Source: Chitinophagales bacterium (GTDB lineage: Bacteria; Bacteroidota; Bacteroidia; Chitinophagales; UBA2359). Taken from it: a stretch of 8,507 nucleotides of DNA. The DNA lies in the NCBI GenBank assembly GCA_020629595.1, contig JAHDDA010000104.1:1-8507 (forward strand), written 5' to 3'. Below the pieces are notes generated by a model that was given only the letters and a program-made list of their open reading frames with translations, made no database searches and had not been told where the DNA came from. The first letter of the stretch is position 1. Every line of letters begins with the position of its first letter. Positions 6,140 to 8,507 of the stretch are shown here, one piece after another. The translations under genes were made by a program, and so were the position numbers.

Positions 6140-6880
6140 TTAAATTTTCTTACACAATAAAATTAACCTATCAGAATTTTCTAAATCGAAGCCATCTAAA
6201 CAGTAATTACCAAAAACAGCTTCAATAGAAAAATAATTACTCAATAGTTTACTAAAATGTTCAAATTTTATTGCTTGAACCTTTTCTTCAAAAAAACAAT
6301 CTTCATCATTATCTTTAAATGAAATAGATTTTACAATTTCATTTCTATCTTCATCAAACTTTCTGGTAATTGCAAAATTTATTCCTTCAACCGTTTTAAT
6401 TTCAGAGCTAACTAAATTTTTCAAAACCTTATGCGCATTAAAAAAATCAATTAAAAACCAAGCATTCGGTTTCAATGATTTATGTACAGCTTCAATAACT
6501 TTAAAATTATCATTTGTATCTTCAAAATAACCAATGCTTGTAAATAAATTTAATACAGCATCAAATTCATTATTACCAAAAGCATTTCGCATGTCATGAA
6601 CCCTAAAATTTAAGTAGTCAGCTTTTTGCTGTTTTGCAATAGCAATACTATTTGCCGAAAGGTCTAAGCCCAAAACATCTAAGCCATAACTAGACAACTC
6701 AAAAGAATGACGACCTTTGCCACAAGCCAAATCAACTACTTTATCTCCTTTTTTTAAAGCTAATTTTTGCACTAAATTTTCAATAAATAATTGAGCCTCA
6801 GCTTCATCTCTATTTTTATAAAGTATATGGTAATATGGCGAATCGAACCAACTAGCAAACCATTCTTTTTTATTGTTCAT
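6140..6880 (-). CDS. Class I SAM-dependent methyltransferase, substrate unknown
   Basis: This 246-aa cytoplasmic protein has a complete Rossmann-type SAM-binding core. Motif I is VVDLACGKGRHS (48-59), Asp73 in GLDLS contacts the ribose, HDMR (95-98) is the adenine-side acidic motif, FDAVLNLFTSIGYF (106-119) is motif IV, and the post-core strand is FLIDFFN (142-148). The N-terminal WFASWFDSPYYHILYKNRDEA region (7-27) is a lid helix seen in a group of Bacteroidota methyltransferases. The C-terminal half (about 155-235) is a beta-rich insert with FDEDRNEIVKSISF, which probably forms the substrate pocket. It belongs broadly to the UbiE/SmtA-like Methyltransf_25 type; nothing in the context fixes the substrate. 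The start follows an A/T-rich leader. It converges on PGI/PMI and diverges from the phosphohexomutase gene. Confidence 0.88.
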   Translation of the reverse strand: MNNKKEWFASWFDSPYYHILYKNRDEAEAQLFIENLVQKLALKKGDKVVDLACGKGRHSFELSSYGLDVLGLDLSANSIAIAKQQKADYLNFRVHDMRNAFGNNEFDAVLNLFTSIGYFEDTNDNFKVIEAVHKSLKPNAWFLIDFFNAHKVLKNLVSSEIKTVEGINFAITRKFDEDRNEIVKSISFKDNDEDCFFEEKVQAIKFEHFSKLLSNYFSIEAVFGNYCLDGFDLENSDRLILLCKKI

Positions 6881-6921
6881 AAGTTACAAATTACTATAAT
6901 GATTATCTGTTAAAATGGTCG

Positions 6922-6937
6922 TAATTTTGCAAAAATA
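6922..6937. promoter_or_regulatory. Back-to-back -7 elements of the divergent methyltransferase/phosphohexomutase promoters
   Basis: TAATTTTG (6922-6929) is a perfect TAnnTTTG on the plus strand, facing the gene at 7001. Immediately next to it, CAAAAATA (6930-6937) reads TATTTTTG on the minus strand, facing the gene that starts at 6880. The 16-bp block is therefore a near-palindrome around TTTTGCAAAA. Leaders would be about 65 and 45 nt, and the two transcription starts would lie within each other's promoter. No -33 TTG fits either, so a chance palindrome in A/T-rich DNA is possible. Confidence 0.35.
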
Positions 6938-6962
6938 TAACAACGGTTTTAGGTATTATTAA

Positions 6963-6994
6963 GTTTAACTTACAAACTGTTTAACTCATTAACT
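6963..6994 (+). repeat. Short direct repeats GTTTAACT in the leader of the gene at 7001
   Basis: GTTTAACT occurs at 6963-6970 and again at 6979-6986, with a shortened TTAACT at 6989-6994, giving start-to-start steps of 16 and 8 bases. The first copy also lies in the small palindrome AAGTT-T-AACTT (6961-6971). They could form a regulator binding site or be low-complexity coincidence. Confidence 0.25.
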
Positions 6995-7000
6995 ATATAA

Positions 7001-8380
7001 ATGACTTTAATAAAATCAATTTCTGGAATAAGAGGAACAATAGGTGGAAAACCAAACAATGGATTAACACCTTTAGATATTGTAAAATTTACAAGTGCTT
7101 ATGCTAGCTGTTTACTAAAAAGTACCAACAAACGTAAAATAGTTGTAGGGCGAGATGCTCGAACTTCTGGCACTATGGTTGCTCATTTAGTAACAGGCAC
7201 CTTAATTGGTTCGGGTTTTAAAGTCGTAAATTTAGGATTATCCACTACGCCAACTGTTGAAATGGCAGTAGTATGGGAACAAGCCGCTGGCGGAATAATT
7301 TTAACAGCAAGCCATAATCCTCGCCAGTGGAATGCCTTAAAGCTATTGAATGAAAAAGGAGAATTTATTTCGGCTGAATTAGGAGCAGAAATTGTAGAAA
7401 AAGTCAATAACGAAGATTTTGAGTATGCCGAAATTGATGATTTGGGAAGTTACACCTACGATGCAAGTTATATTGAACAACATATTGATGAAATTTTAGC
7501 CCTTGACTTAGTTGATGTTGAAGCCATTAAAAGAAAGAAATTTAAAGTAGTGGTTGATGCGGTTAATTCAACAGGTGGCATTTCAATTCCTGTTTTGTTA
7601 GATAAATTAGGTTGCGAAGTTGTTCCTCTTTTTTGTGAACCAAATGGGCAGTTTCCTCATAATCCAGAACCTCTGCCCGAACACCTAAAAGATTTATCAA
7701 ATAAAATTGTAGAAACAAAAGCCAATTTAGGTTTTGTTTGTGATCCAGATGTTGATCGCCTTGCTATAGTAAACGAAGATGGTTCTATGTTTGGCGAAGA
7801 ATACACTTTAGTTGCTGTTGCCGATTATGTTTTGAAACACAAAAAAGGCAGTACAGTTTCCAACCTATCTTCTTCAGTTGCTCTAAAAAAAATAACCCAA
7901 CAACACAATTGTACATATTTCCCTGCAAAAGTAGGTGAGGTAAATGTAGTGGCTACAATGAAAGCCGAAAATGCCGTTATTGGTGGCGAAGGAAACGGAG
8001 GAATAATTTTACCAGAATTGCATTACGGACGAGATGCTTTGGTTGGTGTAGCCTTGTTTTTATCACATTTAGCACACGAAAATAAAAGCTGTTCTGAACT
8101 AAGAGCTACTTATCCCGATTTTAAAATGGTAAAAGACAAAATACAATTAACACCCGAAGTTGATTTAGAAAGCCTTTTGGCAAGAATGAGTGAAATGTAC
8201 GCCGATAAAGAACAAGTAACCATTGATGGTGTAAAGGTGTTTTTTAGTGAAAACGAATGGGTACATTTACGTAAATCTAATACAGAACCAATTATTAGAG
8301 TTTATGCCGAAAGCGAAACCGAAGCAAAAGCAAGAGAATTGGTAGAAACAGTAAAAGGAGCTGTTGCAGAGGTAGTTTAA
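7001..8380 (+). CDS. glmM: Phosphohexomutase, probably phosphoglucosamine mutase GlmM (or PMM/PGM)
   Basis: This 459-aa cytoplasmic enzyme belongs to the alpha-D-phosphohexomutase family, which moves phosphate between C6 and C1 of a hexose through a phosphoserine. The four family loops are intact: TASHNP (102-107, catalytic Ser104), the metal-binding CDPDVDR (247-253, Asp248/250/252), the sugar-recognition loop GGEGNGG (328-334) and the phosphate-binding RKSNTEP (424-430). Bacteroidota proteins starting MTLIKSISGIRGTIGG are usually called GlmM, which makes glucosamine-1-P for UDP-GlcNAc and peptidoglycan. However, the sugar loop is not the GEQSGH of E. coli GlmM, so phosphomannomutase or phosphoglucomutase activity, alone or in addition, is plausible, and the PGI/PMI nearby fits that. 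It is monocistronic, with a leader of about 65 nt. The family is certain; the substrate is only moderately so. Confidence 0.9.
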   Translation: MTLIKSISGIRGTIGGKPNNGLTPLDIVKFTSAYASCLLKSTNKRKIVVGRDARTSGTMVAHLVTGTLIGSGFKVVNLGLSTTPTVEMAVVWEQAAGGIILTASHNPRQWNALKLLNEKGEFISAELGAEIVEKVNNEDFEYAEIDDLGSYTYDASYIEQHIDEILALDLVDVEAIKRKKFKVVVDAVNSTGGISIPVLLDKLGCEVVPLFCEPNGQFPHNPEPLPEHLKDLSNKIVETKANLGFVCDPDVDRLAIVNEDGSMFGEEYTLVAVADYVLKHKKGSTVSNLSSSVALKKITQQHNCTYFPAKVGEVNVVATMKAENAVIGGEGNGGIILPELHYGRDALVGVALFLSHLAHENKSCSELRATYPDFKMVKDKIQLTPEVDLESLLARMSEMYADKEQVTIDGVKVFFSENEWVHLRKSNTEPIIRVYAESETEAKARELVETVKGAVAEVV

Positions 8381-8389
8381 AAGATTTGT

Positions 8390-8417
8390 AGAGACGTAGC
8401 ATTGCTACGTCTTTTTT
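8390..8417 (+). terminator. Terminator hairpin AGACGTAGC-att-GCTACGTCT, resembling a dispersed repeat
   Basis: A perfect 9-bp stem (8392-8400 with 8404-8412) with a 3-nt loop is followed by TTTTT, 11 nt after the mutase stop, so it works as an intrinsic terminator. The left flank TTGTAGAGACGTAGCA resembles one arm of the GTAGAGACG...CGTCTCTAC repeats scattered in Bacteroidota and cyanobacterial genomes. On the right the symmetry breaks after CGTCT, where a U-tract stands in place of CTACAA. An origin from such a repeat is inferred. Confidence 0.8.
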
Positions 8418-8468
8418 GTGTAAAATCTAAAATTAGCACCCTTCATTCAGTCAATTCATTTACAAAAT

Positions 8469-8507
8469 ATGAATTACGGAGCCAACCTACCTTTTTTCCA
8501 ATCATTA
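8469..8507 (+). CDS. Possible 5' end of a gene running off the window
   Basis: An ATG at 8469 opens 13 codons (MNYGANLPFFQSL) without a stop to the window edge, 57 nt after the preceding terminator stem and behind an A/T-rich leader (TTTACAAAAT). The fragment is too short to identify a family. The local G+C rise after the ATG is mildly supportive. It could equally be non-coding. Confidence 0.3.
   Translation, partial: MNYGANLPFFQSL

Noticed and set aside
7183..7407. Open reading frame of 74 codons antisense to the phosphohexomutase gene
   Set aside because: It overlaps the active-site serine region of the mutase, and its translation looks like the mirror of a coding strand, with no recognisable domain.

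Overview
The window looks like ordinary chromosomal DNA from a member of the Bacteroidota, probably near the Flavobacteriales or a similar group. Three things point there. Composition is AT-rich, about one-third G+C by eye. No start codon is preceded by a clear Shine-Dalgarno sequence; leaders are A/T-rich instead. Several leaders contain a perfect TAnnTTTG, the -7 element of the Bacteroidota primary sigma factor. The protein variants (short SIS-domain PGI/PMI, GGEGNGG-type phosphohexomutase, stand-alone dnaG) agree.

Layout, left to right: an exported YceI-family protein (+, 86-640) converges on rsmG (-, 707-1330), with a bidirectional hairpin terminator between them. A divergent spacer follows, then a secreted, very basic protein with two Spy/CpxP-like modules (+, 1428-2327) and its own terminator. 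Next come DNA primase dnaG (+, 2518-4542) and, 54 nt downstream on the same strand, a small ArsC/Spx-fold protein without the catalytic cysteine (+, 4597-4959); a terminator closes this likely two-gene unit. A bifunctional phosphoglucose/phosphomannose isomerase (+, 5098-6084) converges on a class I SAM methyltransferase (-, 6140-6880) through a second bidirectional terminator. Divergent from the methyltransferase is a phosphohexomutase of the GlmM/PMM type (+, 7001-8380). It ends in a terminator resembling half of a dispersed repeat. A possible gene start (8469) runs off the right edge.

Most genes are housekeeping: replication priming (DnaG), ribosome maturation (RsmG) and sugar-phosphate interconversion. 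PGI/PMI can link glucose-6-P, fructose-6-P and mannose-6-P, and the phosphohexomutase moves phosphate between C6 and C1 for nucleotide-sugar and cell-wall precursor synthesis; their closeness suggests shared metabolism, though they do not share an operon. No mobile element, CRISPR array, phage gene, tRNA or rRNA was seen, and no spacer between genes exceeds 200 bases. I do not see a large undescribed system. The most interesting points are small: the ArsC-fold protein that has lost its cysteine and all three oxyanion-binding arginines, the internally duplicated Spy-like protein, paired palindromes upstream of the YceI gene, a hairpin abutting the ArsC-like start codon, and back-to-back promoter elements in the methyltransferase/mutase spacer.
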